From NCBI GenBank assembly GCA_963920705.1, contig OY987237.1, forward strand, positions 7,036,601 to 7,100,600: DNA of 64,000 bases, read 5' to 3'. The translations under genes were made by a program, and so were the position numbers. Source of the stretch: Odiellus spinosus (lineage: Eukaryota; Arthropoda; Arachnida; Opiliones; Phalangiidae). Under the pieces are notes generated by a model, which saw nothing but the letters and a program-made list of their open reading frames with translations, made no database searches and was not told the origin of the DNA. Shown in pieces: positions 12,137-25,290 of this stretch (positions are counted from its first letter, which is position 1; the number at the start of each line of letters is the position of its first letter).

Positions 12137-14700
12137 GTGTAATATATTTTGCTTCATTACAATATCGCTGATTCAAATAAAACAAGCGTTGACTGATTTC
12201 GGTTATAGTCATAAGATAATATATATTTTGATTAAAACTATAATCAAATTAACGTTACAAACATAAATGCCAAATCTTAAAGTCCTAGAATTTCTCCTGC
12301 CCGTCACCCTGGCAAATAAACGCACCTTCTAGGCTTCCCCTTGCTCAAAACCCTCGTCGCCTAGACCTTGGCCAAAAACTGTTTAGAGGAAAGCCTAAAA
12401 GTTGAGTTTATTTCCAGGGTCATGACAGCCTTATCCGAATACGATCAGTTGACATCCAAGAAGTGAATAAAATCTCCGTTATAAAGAATTTTTTTAATGA
12501 AAATTCAGTTTCTTCGTCAGATTGTAACGAAATTGTCTTTTCCTTATTAGTATAGTAGTTGCGTTACATTAGATGTTAGGCCTAAATCCGAGGGATATAA
12601 GTCAGTTAGGGTCTTTCTGCATTTGATCAACGAATTAGACGTGTCCATGTTGAGTAAGAGTCTTATACCTTTTTTATACCCATTTCTAGTACCATCTTAA
12701 CTTAACATCGCTACCGAAGCTTGATAAACCCTTACCCTTATCAATTGTACGATAGTCAAGTTACTTTGACCATTTATATAACTCTGCTAGTGTCACAAAC
12801 AAATGAAAGGCTTTAGTCCTGGTCGCTAAATAGTTTGTAACTGGCTTAGAAATAGTCTTTTTCAATTCCCTTAAAGCCTAGATTACTATAGGGATTTAGA
12901 TTCCTTCTAAGGTTGTATTATTTTTATATTTTTCGTTTGGTCGAAGGATTGGATATGGCGTGGAGAACTTGTTAGTGTATGTGGGCGAATTTGGGGAGCC
13001 ATGGCGGGCCATTATGAGATTATCCCGCTCTGCCATTAGCCACCCGTTATTTCGACTAACTCCGGACACGCCAACTTCTTTTTGTGTTGCAAATCTTAAC
13101 GGGAGGGTGAAAAAGAATTGGTTGAATAACAATAAAGGCGTGGTGTAAATGAATTATAAATCTTTAGTGTGAGGCTGTCATCATTTTTTTTTGCTAATAC
13201 CTTTATAGATTCTATTAAAACGCCATATTCCAAATTTTATATCCCTTCCGGTTGACGCGTGAAGTAGAAACTTAAAATGAAAATGTCATATTAGCAAGAG
13301 AAAAATAAATACTTTATAATCGCCATAATCGGATATTGATTTTACGCGGTCTCTTTCGTGAAAGTCCTACTGTCTTTCATTTAAAAATTAACGTTAATTA
13401 CGTTCCCAATTCATTCTATACGACAGCAAGCTAATTTTGTTTATAAAATTTGTAATTTATGTTTTTAATTGTATGAAAAAACTAAAAATATAATCTTTCT
13501 AAAAACATTAATTCTTTATCAATTAAAAGTTACTTCATTATCTCTTTAATAAATTTCCTCCCAAAAATATTTCTAATATTAAATTTAAATCATTTTTAGT
13601 TCATTTATAATTACAAAGTAGGTTTAGGCTAATTTTAGAACCGCATCTACCCTATATTTAAATTTCAATTTGATAAAAAAATTCTAAGAATTTTTTATTT
13701 TTATTATTAACTATAAATAACATAGTTCCAAACTATTTTTAATCAAAACTAAACTAAATTGAAGCGAGAGGATGAATAAACCTCTTTTTCTTTTCCCCCA
13801 AAAAACCTTGAACTTCTAAAGAACATTTTAAAATTGAAAGGGGAAATTCTTGTTTTAATTTGGGAGAGTCGGGGATCAATGATCACGTGACATTTCGAAG
13901 AACCAATCATTTCGTATCATATCATACGTAAAATAATCATTGATGGATTATTTAAGTCAAAACGAGAGAATGCGGTACATACACAATTAGGCTTATGTAA
14001 AATCCCATTGAGTGATCCTTATTGAATTTTGTTAGGTTTATTAAGTAACCGAAAGTCCTACGTGATGCAAACTCAAGATGGGATGAACTTTAGTTAGAAT
14101 TTATTCTCCCTTTTTTTAGTTTCAATCTTCGAATGGTATTATTTTAATGTCGCTTAATAATCGTGTTTTATTGAAAACTAACTGTTTCTAAGATTGGTAA
14201 AAAACAGCCCGTATTCTATGGCAATCTTGAAAAGGATGAGATTTGTATGAAAAAAATGAATTCCTTTAGGATAAAATATACATTTTATGATTGCATCGAA
14301 AATGTTCGTAACTTCTTTCAAAATTCTGTCTTTTTCAATCAACTCATCTTTGGTTAGATCCGTTCTTTGGAGTTTTCATGAAATTTAAAGAGAAAAAGAT
14401 GGCTTTTATCTTCGTATGAAAATGTCTTATACAAAGATTAATATATATAATTTTCATTAACTCGTAAAATTAATTATGCCTACTGTAAAGATAAAGGTGC
14501 GTGTAAAATTGTACTAATGATATTGATATATTTTCCTAAAGGGACAGTGAAATGATTATTTTTCAAGATTTTTCCTTATTTTTTTCGTTATTTAAACGTG
14601 ATTTTATTCGAACATTCCTATATGAAACAACTTACCACGATACACGTCAAAACTTGAAGAAACGAGGAAATTTTCCTGGCTTTTGAAAAATGATTTTATT
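12137..14700. other. Intergenic, no clear gene
   Basis: Mostly AT-rich. The stretch 12880-13150 is GC-richer and open on both strands (62 codons plus, 78 codons minus), with GAGGCTGTCATC, a Family C-like end, just after it. No protein family is recognised. Confidence 0.3.
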
Positions 14701-15390
14701 TGTAGATTCGACGAAGTTGTAGATTCGACGAAGTTGTAGATTCGAGGAAGTTGTAGATTCGAAGAAGTTGTAGATTCGAGGAAGTTGTTGATTCGGGGAA
14801 GTTATAGATTCGGCGAAGTTATAGATTCGGCGAAGTTATAGATTCGGCGAAGTTATAGATTCGACGAGGTTGTAGATTCGAGGAAGTTGTAGATTCGACG
14901 GAGTTGTAGATTCGACGAAGCTGTAGATTCGACGAAGTTGTAGATTCGACGAAGTTGTAGATTCGAGGAAGTTGTAGATTCGAGGAAGTTGTAGATTCGA
15001 GGAAGTTGTAGATTCGAGGAAGTTGTAGATTCGGGGAAGTTGTAGATTCGACGGAGTTGTAGATTCGACGGAGTTGTAGATTCGACGGAGTTGTAGATTT
15101 GACGAAGTTGTAGATTCGAGGAAGTTGTAGATTCGACGGTGTTGTAGATTCGACGGTGTTGTAGATTCGACGGAGTTGTAGATTCGACGGAGTTGTAGAT
15201 TCGACGAAGCTGTAGATTCGACGAAGTTGTAGATTCGACGAAGTTGTAGATTCGACGAAGTTGTAGATTCGACGAAGTTGTAGATTCGAGGAAGTTGTAG
15301 ATTCGAGGAAGTTGTAGATTCGAGGAAGTTGTAGATTCGGGGAAGTTGTAGATTCGACGGAGTTGTAGATTCGACGGAGTTGTAGATTCG
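14701..15390. repeat. 17-bp satellite array, about 40 copies
   Basis: The unit is GTTGTAGATTCGACGAA with GACGG, GAGGA and GGGGA variants. Because 17 is not a multiple of 3, each frame translates as a 17-residue repeat, which explains the 193-codon minus-strand open frame. The order of variants in 14886-15060 recurs in about 15166-15375, a higher-order duplication. Confidence 0.95.
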
Positions 15391-16439
15391 ATGAAACTGC
15401 TTATATTTCAATCCCAAATCGAAAAAATGTGAATGCGAAATTCAAAAACATTCCATGAAAGTTTTACTATACTGATTTTCCATTTCCTTATCCATTTAAA
15501 GGGCTGGTCTCATTGAAATAAATTGATTCCCAAAAAAATTAGTCATACCCTCTGCACAACACCAGAATGGTCAGAATCAAATATCGGACTTGAAATTTGA
15601 AAGGTTTCATTATTTTTATACTCGGACATACATACTTTTCAATCTTAGAAGAAACCTAAATTGGCCGTAAGAAACCGGTTTCTGAACGGGAATTAAGGTA
15701 CTTTTCAAGACTGTAACAAACCATATCGAACTCATTTTAGCCCTAGTGAACGGGGAAAATTTAGAGTTAATTCAAGTTGAATTTCCAACACTTTTCGTTA
15801 CCTAAAATCCATATTATATCGCGTTAAACGAAGCCAAGGCTTAGCGATTCTATTTACGTAGAAGATATCTTTGGTACGAACTGATTTTTCAAAATGAGAC
15901 CGATTTCATACGCGATGGAAAAGAAGCTGTAGAAAAACAAAGGTGGGCGGTTGGTCGCCAGGCCCCGAACAAATTTCCGGTATTGGGGAAACCCGACCGG
16001 AAGTAGCCGGTCCTCGATACTACACTATAGAAGAAGAAAAAAGAAAAAGGGGGACGAGAAAAGGGATAGAAGCGAACTAGAAGGCTATACGAAGGAGGGA
16101 GACGGGTGGAAACCGGAAGTGTTCCGATGGCGCCCTCTATAACCTCCCGTCGAAGGGCGAATATCAGTTGAATCAGAACAAGTTTAGAACATGACCTTTA
16201 TAAGGCTTTCTCTCTCTTCTTCTCCTCATCGATATCCTAACAAGATTCGATTACTTTTATAGTCAGATGGACGCTATGTCAATTTACAAGGACTATTTCA
16301 TCGCCTGTAAGGGTTAACATTGCGTATTTACGCGCCATTGCATCTAATACATCGCAAACACGTTGGCGCGATGGATGCCATATTTAGAATTTGTGTTTTT
16401 TAGATGCGTTGTACAAATATAACTTCTTAGTTATATTAG
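15391..16439. other. Intergenic, with promoter-like GC island 15940-16180
   Basis: The island holds two ETS-type CCGGAAGT words (15999-16006 and 16115-16122) and GGCGCCCTCTATAA (16129-16142). An initiator-like ATCAGTTGA lies near 16164-16172. No coding exon could be tied to it. Confidence 0.35.
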
Positions 16440-17150
16440 GATTATTAGATTAAATATGGGTATGAATAAATTAAATTTATAGTGGGATTAAATTAAATCT
16501 GGGTGGGATTAAATTAAATCTGGGTGGGATTAAATTAGATCTGGATGGGATTAAATTAAATCTGGGTGGGATTAAATTAAATCTGGAAGGGATTAAATTA
16601 AATTTCTATTGGGATTAAATTAAATTTCTATTGGGATTAAATTAAATTTCTAGTGGGATTAAATTAAATTTCTAGTGGGATTAAATTAAATTTCTAGTGG
16701 GATTAAATTAAATTTCTAGTGGGATTAAATTAAATTTCTAGTGGGATTAAATTAAATTTCTAGTGGGCTTAAATTAAATCTGGGTGGGATTAAATTAAAT
16801 CTGGCTGGTATTAAATTAAATCTGGGTGGGATTAAATTAAATCTGGGTGGGATTAAATTAAATCTGGGTGGAATTAAATTAAATCTGGATGGGATTAAAT
16901 TAAATCTGGCTTCGAATTGTTAAATTAAATCCGGCTATAAGATTGAATTAAATCTGGCAAGGATTAAATTGAATCTGGTTGGGATTAAATTAAATCTGAC
17001 TTCGATTGATTAATTAAGTCTGGCGTCGATTGATTAACGTAAATTTGTCTGAGATTAAATAAATCCCATCTGAAGACTAAGATTAAATTGAACCTGGACG
17101 TGATTAAATTAAAATGCAAAGTATTGGATTAAACAAAATCTGGTTAGGAT
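16440..17150. repeat. 21-22-bp GGGATTAAATTAAAT tandem array
   Basis: Units are GGGATTAAATTAAAT plus either TTCTAGT or CTGGGT. A homogenised central block (about 16600-16770) is flanked by the CTGGGT variant, and copies decay towards 17150. Confidence 0.93.
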
Positions 17151-17984
17151 AAGACAAAATCCGGAGAGTTGTACTAAAAATTAAAACAAACTACTTTTAA
17201 TGATATTACGTATCCATCCCCTGACATTAAACTGAAGATTTTATAATTTATCTAAATTAACTTAATTAAAATTAAATTAGTCTTCTGTTGTTGAAATATT
17301 GGTATATGAATTAGTCGCTTATTCCGAAGAGGCATATCTGATATGTCCAATGGTCCGATAGAAAAATATCCTTAAGGTAAAGCGTAAGAATAGTTGGTGC
17401 TTTTGGGAGGCTGTACGTTACCCCCCGCCGCGAAAGTAATCTTTTGGGTATCGCGAGCGGCTGATAATGGGCTTCGGGCGGCCATGTCCTTTGTTGCGCC
17501 GAGGCCCTTGTCAAGCGCAGATTTCCGAATCAGCTCGCTATAGGGAGTTGAATAGCTTACTGCTGGACCCTATTGTCAGACCAAGGGGGGCACCAGCCCC
17601 GTAAGAGGCTGACGCGAACAGATCGACAGCTTATAGGTACAGTCAATATATTTCGTTTACTAAATAAATATGCCCAATTCGTAAATTTGTCAGAAAATTA
17701 TTTTATTGGCTTTCTTAAACAACCTGGTGGCTGGAACGTGGAGCTAATTGAAATTTTAATACATTTAATTAAATATAATTGGGCTAATAATATATATTTT
17801 TTTCCTAGAGTAATAGTTATTTTATAATACCAACTATTCTACTTATAGAAAAATTCGGAATTTCTAGTGCTATTGAATGCTGAAATAATTTGATTGGCCC
17901 GAATTTATACTTCACTTTCATTCAAAATTAACCAAAACTTTAGAAATTAATTTAAACACCAAAAATGCTAAAAAAATAAATCGA
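17151..17984. other. Intergenic, GC-richer patch 17380-17640 and Family F fragment
   Basis: The GC-richer patch has short open frames on both strands but no recognisable domain. The stretch 17850-17965 carries Family F words (GATTGGCCCGAATTTATAC). Confidence 0.35.
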
Positions 17985-18480
17985 TTTTAATTTAATTTTA
18001 GTTTGACTTTAATTTTAATTTAAATTGATTTTAATTGGATAGTAAATTGATATTAATTTGATTATAAATTGATTTTAATTGGGTGAAAAATTTATATTAA
18101 TTTGATTATAAATTGATTTTAATTTGATTATAAATTGGTTTTAATTTGATTATAAATTGATTTTAATTTGATTATAAATTGATTTTAATTTGATTATAAA
18201 TTGATTTTAATTTGATTATAAATTGATTTTAATTTGATTATAAATTGATTTTAATTTGATTATAAATTGATTTTAATTTGATTATAAATTGATTTTAATT
18301 TGATTTTAATTTGATTTTAGTATGAATTTAGATTTATTTTAGTTTTATTTTAAATTTATTTTAATTTGATTTTAGTTTGATTATAAATTGATTTTAATTT
18401 GATTTTAATTTCATTACAAATTGATTTTAATTTGATTTTAATTTCATTACAAATTGATTTAATTGAGTTAATATAAGTTA
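17985..18480. repeat. 22-bp TTTGATTATAAATTGATTTT tandem array
   Basis: More than ten near-identical 22-bp units, with diverged TTTGATTTTAATTTGA variants at both ends. Confidence 0.93.
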
Positions 18481-19231
18481 TTTAATTCGAAAAATGAAGA
18501 AGGAATCTTTATTAAATCAATTTTAATATTTAGCCCCCTTGGGCGTGTTTTGCTACACAACATCGGTACTTCTTGGTCAGCCCACTTACAGGAGCTGATG
18601 TTTTTTTATATAAATATATTTTCAAGATATACTTCTTATATTATAATTTTAAAACAGTAACAATAACAAATATTATAGGGTATTAAAAAATAACTAATAT
18701 TAACTAAATTAACTAATAGGATGGTCTTCGTGAGATATATTTATTTATTTCGAAGTAGGTTTATTATAGGCCGATAACTTTCAGAGGCCTAACTTGATGT
18801 TCTTAATCAGTATTTCAAAGCACAAAGTCATTCGTGCTTAGAACCTACGTGTTTTTATCAATGTCAGGTTGAAGGTTCTGTACCTAGAAACATAATCTCC
18901 GTATATTTCTAAAGTATAACTTAATGAAATAGATAAAACTCTGGTTTCTACGTGATGGAGAACTCCAGATGGAATTATTTCCATCCTTAATTCCCAAGGA
19001 TCAAATCAACGCGTTACATTTCGATTAAAGTCAGTTGTCCGTAATATACCAATAAATTTCGTCTCGTGAGAATTTACTAGGACATCATCAATGCAGAGGG
19101 AAAATACCCTTCTGATTAGTAGATCTAAGAAATCTTTGAATCAAAAGATTAATTTTGCTCATTTTTTTAAACTGTTACTAATTAAAATCTTGGTTACTAA
19201 AGATAAATCTATGCTATAATTTTAGAGCTAG
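18481..19231. other. Intergenic, no gene seen
   Basis: AT-rich unique sequence without supported exons or recognised repeats. Confidence 0.35.
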
Positions 19232-19633
19232 TTAAAGGGAGAATGAAAGGCCAAAATAACCTATTTTTAATCGATTAAGAATGCTAAAATAATGAGAAAA
19301 ACAATAATATAACTCGCCAAATATATTTCGTTATTTTATAATCAATTTCCAAAGTTCCGAAACTTGCAGATGCTATGCCTTGGCTGCCTATTTTTAAAAT
19401 ACGCGTACTCGCTCGTGATTGGCGACAAGAACAGCCGCGAATATTAAAAAAAAATACAGGTCGTGCTAGCCTAGTTCATCGAACTAGGCAGCCTAGGCTT
19501 AGCATCGGAACTTTGGAAATTGATTATGAAATAACGAAATATTTTTGGTGAGTTATATTATTGTTTTTCTCATTATGTTAACATTCTTAATCTATTAAAA
19601 ATAGGTTGTTTCGGCCTTTCATTCTCCCTTTAA
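19232..19633. mobile_element. TTAA-flanked foldback MITE, long hairpin
   Basis: TTAA-AGGGAGAATGAAAGGCC at the left mirrors GGCCTTTCATTCTCCCT-TTAA at the right. The arms (about 19236-19395 and 19490-19629) stay complementary over roughly 140 bp. The TTAA target resembles piggyBac-type insertions, but no transposase is present. Confidence 0.88.
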
Positions 19634-19657
19634 TAATAATTAGTATTTTTTTTACAT

Positions 19658-20045
19658 TTAAAGTGAGACTGTCACAGACTTTTCATGAGCTCCGAATGGA
19701 AATTGAGTAGCATTTTCGGAAATTAAATATATATATTCATATGCAGAATAGAAAAATTATAGCGACAGTAAAAATAAATCTTTAATAATCGACATTTTTG
19801 AAATTTTTAAAATAAAATTCCCAACAATACTACGTCATCGTACTATGGTCACGTGGTTATTGTAGAGCCTATAGTTGATTCTCGCGCGTTCTAGCACCAA
19901 TGATAAGGTCGATTTCGCGCGGTCTTTTTCGTAAAAGTACTTAAACCAGATCAAGTCAACCACCTTTCGTCATATATAGGAAAAGAAAGGACCCATATAT
20001 TTTTGACATTGCATTATAGAAAAAATTGTGATATCCTCACTTTAA
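19658..20045. mobile_element. Family C MITE (AGTGAGACTGTCAC ends, TTAA target)
   Basis: TTAA-AGTGAGACTGTCAC to GTGATATCCTCACT-TTAA. The interior has CTACGTCATCG and GGTCACGTGG (CACGTG), which recur in the copies at 28370, 40105 and 57806. Confidence 0.85.
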
Positions 20046-22404
20046 AGATAAATTAAATAATTTCTATTTATTTATTTTCTATATTATTTCGGTTTAAAGG
20101 GATAATGAAACGTGTGTTATTTACTTTGAAGATATTTGTTATTTCAAGGGAAATTTAAACCAATTTATTTATATGGATAATTTTGGGATTAATAAAAATT
20201 TATCATGTTTAATGATTTTGGCGATATTTTTGTTTAAAGGGGTAGTGAAACGAACATTATTTTATTTAATCTTACTAAGATTTAAATTAATTATCATTTC
20301 AATCACCCGGCCTTTAGTCTAGGAATTATTTTTTTCCTGAATCAACGTAAGAAAGCTGTATGAAAAAAGGCTAGAATAGCTTTTGGAAATTGGGGGTGGG
20401 TACAAATCCGTATATCCCTAAAACTAGATTTTCGGGCTTGGTCGAGATCGAGTCACGTTCCGTAATTAATGTCGTGGTGCGCCCACCAGGGGGCCCAACT
20501 ACAACCAAAACCTCTATAAAATACACTCTGACCCCTTAGAAAGCTTCGCTGCTCGTGCGTAAATTTGCAGTCGGGGGAGGGGGGCTAAAATAAGAGAAAC
20601 GTAGCTTTACTTTCGCCCATGGCGCCCTCTTTTTTTTAATTCTCTCTCTTTTTTCCCATTTCGAGTTTCCTGTAAAGATAAATTCAAAAGCATTGGTCTT
20701 ACTCTTAGCGGTGTTTATTCATTCTGAATATTTAGAGCAGATTATCACGACCAATCATGGATCATGATGGAGTGATTCAACCAATAAAAATTCATATTCA
20801 TTAATATCGATAACAAGTTTATAAATTTTTAACTGCGTGTAGGCCGCGATGTCAGGTTCTACTCCCTAGAAATGTCGGCTTAAGGCGACCTCTATCGGAT
20901 TTTTCTATAAATTCCATTTTATAGAAAGATTTAGTTGAAAATTTATTTTACTTTAAATCTAAGATATTATTTTTAAAAAAATTCAAAATTTGTTATTTTC
21001 TTCGATTTCCTAGTATCTTGAATTACATTTTTCCAAGATCATTTTTCAGGTAGCCATGGCGATAGGTACGGTCTTATAAAAACAAGTGGTCAAAAATTAG
21101 AATTCAGATTTCATAAATTAGTTTAAATTTTTATATCACTTCAAATATTCTATAAATACTTGATTATAAGTAAATAATATTTAGCTAATAATTTAAATAA
21201 ATTTAAATTGAATTAACGTCTTACAGTGCCCCTTTAAACATATTGTAAATTCCGAATGGAATTGATTCTAGGCATAATTATACATTACGTGATGAAACCA
21301 CCCCGTTTCTGACTATACGGGGCTTAAATTCTACTTTGATTTGATACTACGTACAATCCTAAAGGTCCCCTTTATTCCAAAGTAAACGAATCATATACTG
21401 ATTAGCTTCGTAAGCCGCTGTCAAATTAATTTGAAATTATATATTTCAGTCAGAGGGGAATCACCCCTTTTTGGCCTCCTAGGGTCTCGATACCAAAGCC
21501 CTAGTTAGCCCCTATAGGACCCCGTCGCTTTCCCTTAGGGTCCTACATGGTTCGAAACCTCCCCGTGGCGCGAGGGCGAGCTAGGTCTAATACGGAAATC
21601 CAACGAAAGCCCTGTCCGCTCGCGACCTTAAGTCGCCTAGCTCTATTGGCAATATTTCCCGATTACTCGCTCTTATTTCCGCCTTGCCGGTTTGAACCCC
21701 CGCAACCCACAAACCCCCTTAATTTAACCCCTCCAATCTCAAAGTTTTCATTTCGTTATATGAACTTTTAGAGAAAAATATATAAGATTCTTATCGTAAT
21801 TGATGTGTATGTTTTGACACGTGGGATTTGAAAGAAAAGTTGTTTTTACTAGTTAAAGACGTGATTTAATTTAAATTTGTATAGTATATCTCAGTCTCAG
21901 CCTTAAAAGGAACTTTAGTTTCTATTCACAGGGCTGATAATAAGTTACTATTTCCACTAAAAGATACTATTTTTGTAATTTCGTAGCTAAAAGTTACTAT
22001 TTGGGTAATTTTGGTCGATAAAAGTTTCTATTTTTGTAATTTGGTTAATTTAAGTTACTGTTTTATTAATTTGGTTGCTAAAACTTACTATTTTCGTAAT
22101 TAGGCAATTTAACCATATTATTTCTATAAAATATTATAATTCACTTGGTTTTTCAGCCTAAAATATATTTTCTAGCTTAATTTGTTTCCCGATGCCTTGA
22201 TATTTGATATTAAGGATTACCGAGAATACATTTTAACTGACGTTTTGAGCGGGGTTTCTTATATAGAGCCTTGCCAGAAAAATTAGATATATATAGAGGG
22301 TTGCATTCCCAAACACCAAGATACCTAGCTTTGTCAATATATATTATTACCATTCATAATTATTTTTATTTTGTAAATTTTGCGCGATTTTTTTCACTGC
22401 AATT
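20046..22404. other. Intergenic; CTCF-like sites and a short tandem repeat
   Basis: TTAA-type MITE ends lie at 20095 and 20235. CCACCAGGGGGCC is at 20483-20495 and GGCGCCCTCT at about 20622-20631. A plus-strand open frame of 74 codons (21547-21771) in GC-richer DNA has no recognised domain. The stretch 21945-22110 is a degenerate repeat of about 28 bp based on AAAGTTACTATTT. Confidence 0.4.
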
Positions 22405-22823
22405 AAGGCAAACTTTTTATTCAACTCGTTGTTATGAGAAATTGATACGAGTTATTCGAGTTATTCATTCGCCTATAAGAACAATTTGAAACTCGAGTTT
22501 CTTCGCCGATTTTTAACCCAAATTGGGATCTCGAAGCTAGAATGTAGTCATTTAATCGCTGTTCCTTTCAATTTAGATTAAAATATAATTATTATATTTC
22601 ATTCTACACGAATTTCGAGAAACATCGTATTTTTATCTTCGCGTTATCCGTTCGAATAAACGCGTAATTCGATTATTAATCGAGCTTAAAATTTTATCTC
22701 CGGGTCTAATTCGTATCCATTTCATACGCGTCTGTTTATATAATTTTGGTTTTTTATTAAGTTGTTAACAAATTATTTGTACGAGATTAAAATATCTGAA
22801 AAATTTATGAATTATTCCGAGCT
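22405..22823. mobile_element. Family A MITE, near full length
   Basis: Carries the family core (AACTCGAGTTTCTTCGCC, ATTTCATACGCGTCTGTT) and ends ATTATTCCGAGCTG, a mutated terminus. Confidence 0.75.
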
Positions 22824-23559
22824 GCAATTATCAAATTACGCGTAAAATTTTCAAGTTTGACATTTTAGGCCAAAGCTTAAGTATATCTTCCCTCGAACGT
22901 GTATCGTCTTATAAATAATCTATTGAGAGAACAAGTGGCGAATTGTAATGGAGAAAGGGGTGGAAAATGGATGCTCTGCTATTCCTGCCAGACTTTCCGA
23001 ATATACACACGTATAACCACTCGAAAATTACACTAGGACTACTCCGAACGCGTAGCTACACTTGGTATAGAGAGTACCCACTACTCTCTCCCTCAGAATT
23101 GAACAGTCTATACAAATAGGACATTCGATATATGGTTTATGGTCCAGGGGAGTGGGTGGGCAAGGGACAGTCCGGGTCATCTCCGCGATTCCTAATTGGA
23201 TTGGATTCATGTACAATTCTGACCGAAATAGCTCTGGAGACTGTCACACCCCTTGATAGCCCTCAGCCTCTCCCTTAGTATCTCTCACCCTCCTTCTCCT
23301 GGGGCTGCCCAACAGCCTCTTCTTTGACTCTGACCATGGCTGACCACCATCGTGTCAGATACACCAAATATATATATATATATATATATCGATATTGTCG
23401 CCAAAGACATACAATAGTTTTGTATTAAATAATATTATACCAAATTTATATATGTTGCTCTCGTAGAAGGAACCCTAAATTAGCTGTTTTAAATATAGGC
23501 TTTATAGTAGTTTGCTAATAAACTTTATATGAACGTCATTTATATGAACATTTTCACTC
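22824..23559. other. Intergenic, no gene seen; (TA)n near 23370-23388
   Basis: A 62-codon minus-strand open frame at 23028-23216 has no domain. A short TA microsatellite follows. Confidence 0.35.
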
Positions 23560-23995
23560 ATTTTTTTTATTTATTTGCCATATTTATTTTATTTATTTAC
23601 CATATTTATTTTATTTATTTACCACATTTATTTTATTTATTTACCACATTTATTTTATTTATTTACCATATTTTCTTTTATTTATTTACAATATTTATTT
23701 TACTTTATTATATTTATTTACCACATATTTGCCATATTTTATTTTATATTTTTACAATTTATTTGCCATATTTTATTTTATATTTTTACAATTAATTATC
23801 ATATATTTGCCATATTTTATTTTATATTTTTACAATTAATTATCATATATTTGCCATATTTTATTTTATATTTTTACAATTTATTTGCCGTATTTTATTT
23901 TATATTTTTACAATTTATTTGCCATATTTTATTTTATATTTTTACAATTTATTCGCCATATTTTATTTTCTATATTTACAATATTTATTTTTAAA
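23560..23995. repeat. ATTTATTTTATTTATTTACC-type tandem array
   Basis: Tandem TTTATTTACCATATT units change at about 23720 to a second unit containing TTTGCCATATTTTATTTTAT. The three overlapping long open frames here are artefacts of the array. Confidence 0.9.
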
Positions 23996-24834
23996 TATTT
24001 TAGGAAACTGATTTTGAATCCAAATTTAGAGTATAATAATATAATCAGTCCTAATTTTATTTATTATAAATTAAATATAAAATTAAACCTTTAATTTATC
24101 TCCGTTAAAATTTAGGTTACAATCTTAGAATATATTAGAATTACCATTGAAAAAACAGTTGCTTATTTCTGTGGTAATTCGGATCCATTGAAATGTGTTT
24201 TGGCAGCGGGCTATCAGTATATTCTACTCGTATATATAAAAATATTATTTGAATAGAACGTCAATTGATCAATGGGGGTTTCCATAACATATCATCCATT
24301 GATTAGGGTTTCGAAAGGAAACCATTGACCAATCAAAAACGTATTTAGAACTTTCTCCTTCTATCCATTCATATTCGTTCGATTTCAATAGCTCGTAATT
24401 GCGCCATAGGCTTTTCTACTTATTTATAATGTTCTTGATCGATTTCGATGTTACTATGGGAAGTTAATGAAAGTTCTATATTAAAATAAGCGCATAACGT
24501 AAAGTTTCTAGATGACGAAATAAACTCATCATTTGGAGAAGAATGAGAATCTTATGATGAAACTTGAAGCCATAGAACGGCTCTACGTTTCCACCTCCGG
24601 GAGAGGGAACTAAATTTTAATTTTAAACCGAAATATCAAATTTTGTAACTGATCTGGATTCTTAAGGGACCCTCTCACTTTTCATCGAAGCAAATTTTTC
24701 CCAAATCTCATTTTACTCGCGTGGGAGAAGGATAGTACGATAGAGAGGAGGATGGATTTCCCCTCTTAAAGGGATGATGAACTATACTAGGAACTAGTAA
24801 TTAAATATATTTCTAATGTCCAAATATGGCGCGA
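23996..24834. other. Intergenic, no gene seen; small inverted repeat near 24270-24335
   Basis: TCAATGGGGGTTTCC and GGAAACCATTGA form a small imperfect inverted repeat. No exon is supported. Confidence 0.35.
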
Positions 24835-25290
24835 TAAAAATAATAATATAAATTAAAATAAATATAATAGATAAATTAATTAAATATATAATATATTTAT
24901 ATAAAATAATATATATTAAATTAAAATAAAATAATATATTAAATTTAAATTAAAATAATATATACTAAATGGAAATAAAATAATATATTAAATTTAAATA
25001 AATTAATAAATTAAAAAATTAACAAATAATAAATAATAAGTAATAAATTTATAAATAATAAGTAATAAATTTATAAATAATAAATTAATATTTATTAATA
25101 TTAATAATATTAATATATTAATAAATAGTAAATTAATAACTAAATAATAAATTAATAACTAAATAATAAATTAATAACTAAATAATAAATTAATGAATAA
25201 CCAATTAATTATAAATATAATTAATTAATAAATTAAAAAATAATAACTAAGAAAAAATATTAAACTTAATGAATAATAATTAAATTTAAA
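24835..25290. repeat. Almost pure A/T low-complexity tract
   Basis: About 450 bp of AAT/ATA-rich sequence with short tandem words such as AACTAAATAATAAATTAAT. Confidence 0.9.

Noticed and set aside
11822..12142. Overlapping open frames on both strands
   Set aside because: They fall within the inverted arms of a Family D foldback MITE with target duplication.
14836..15417. 193-codon minus-strand open frame
   Set aside because: It is the stop-free translation of the 17-bp satellite, with no domain, and ends just past the array.
23529..24094. Three overlapping open frames of 69-139 codons rich in F, I and Y
   Set aside because: All are translations of the ATTTATTT-type tandem array in different frames.
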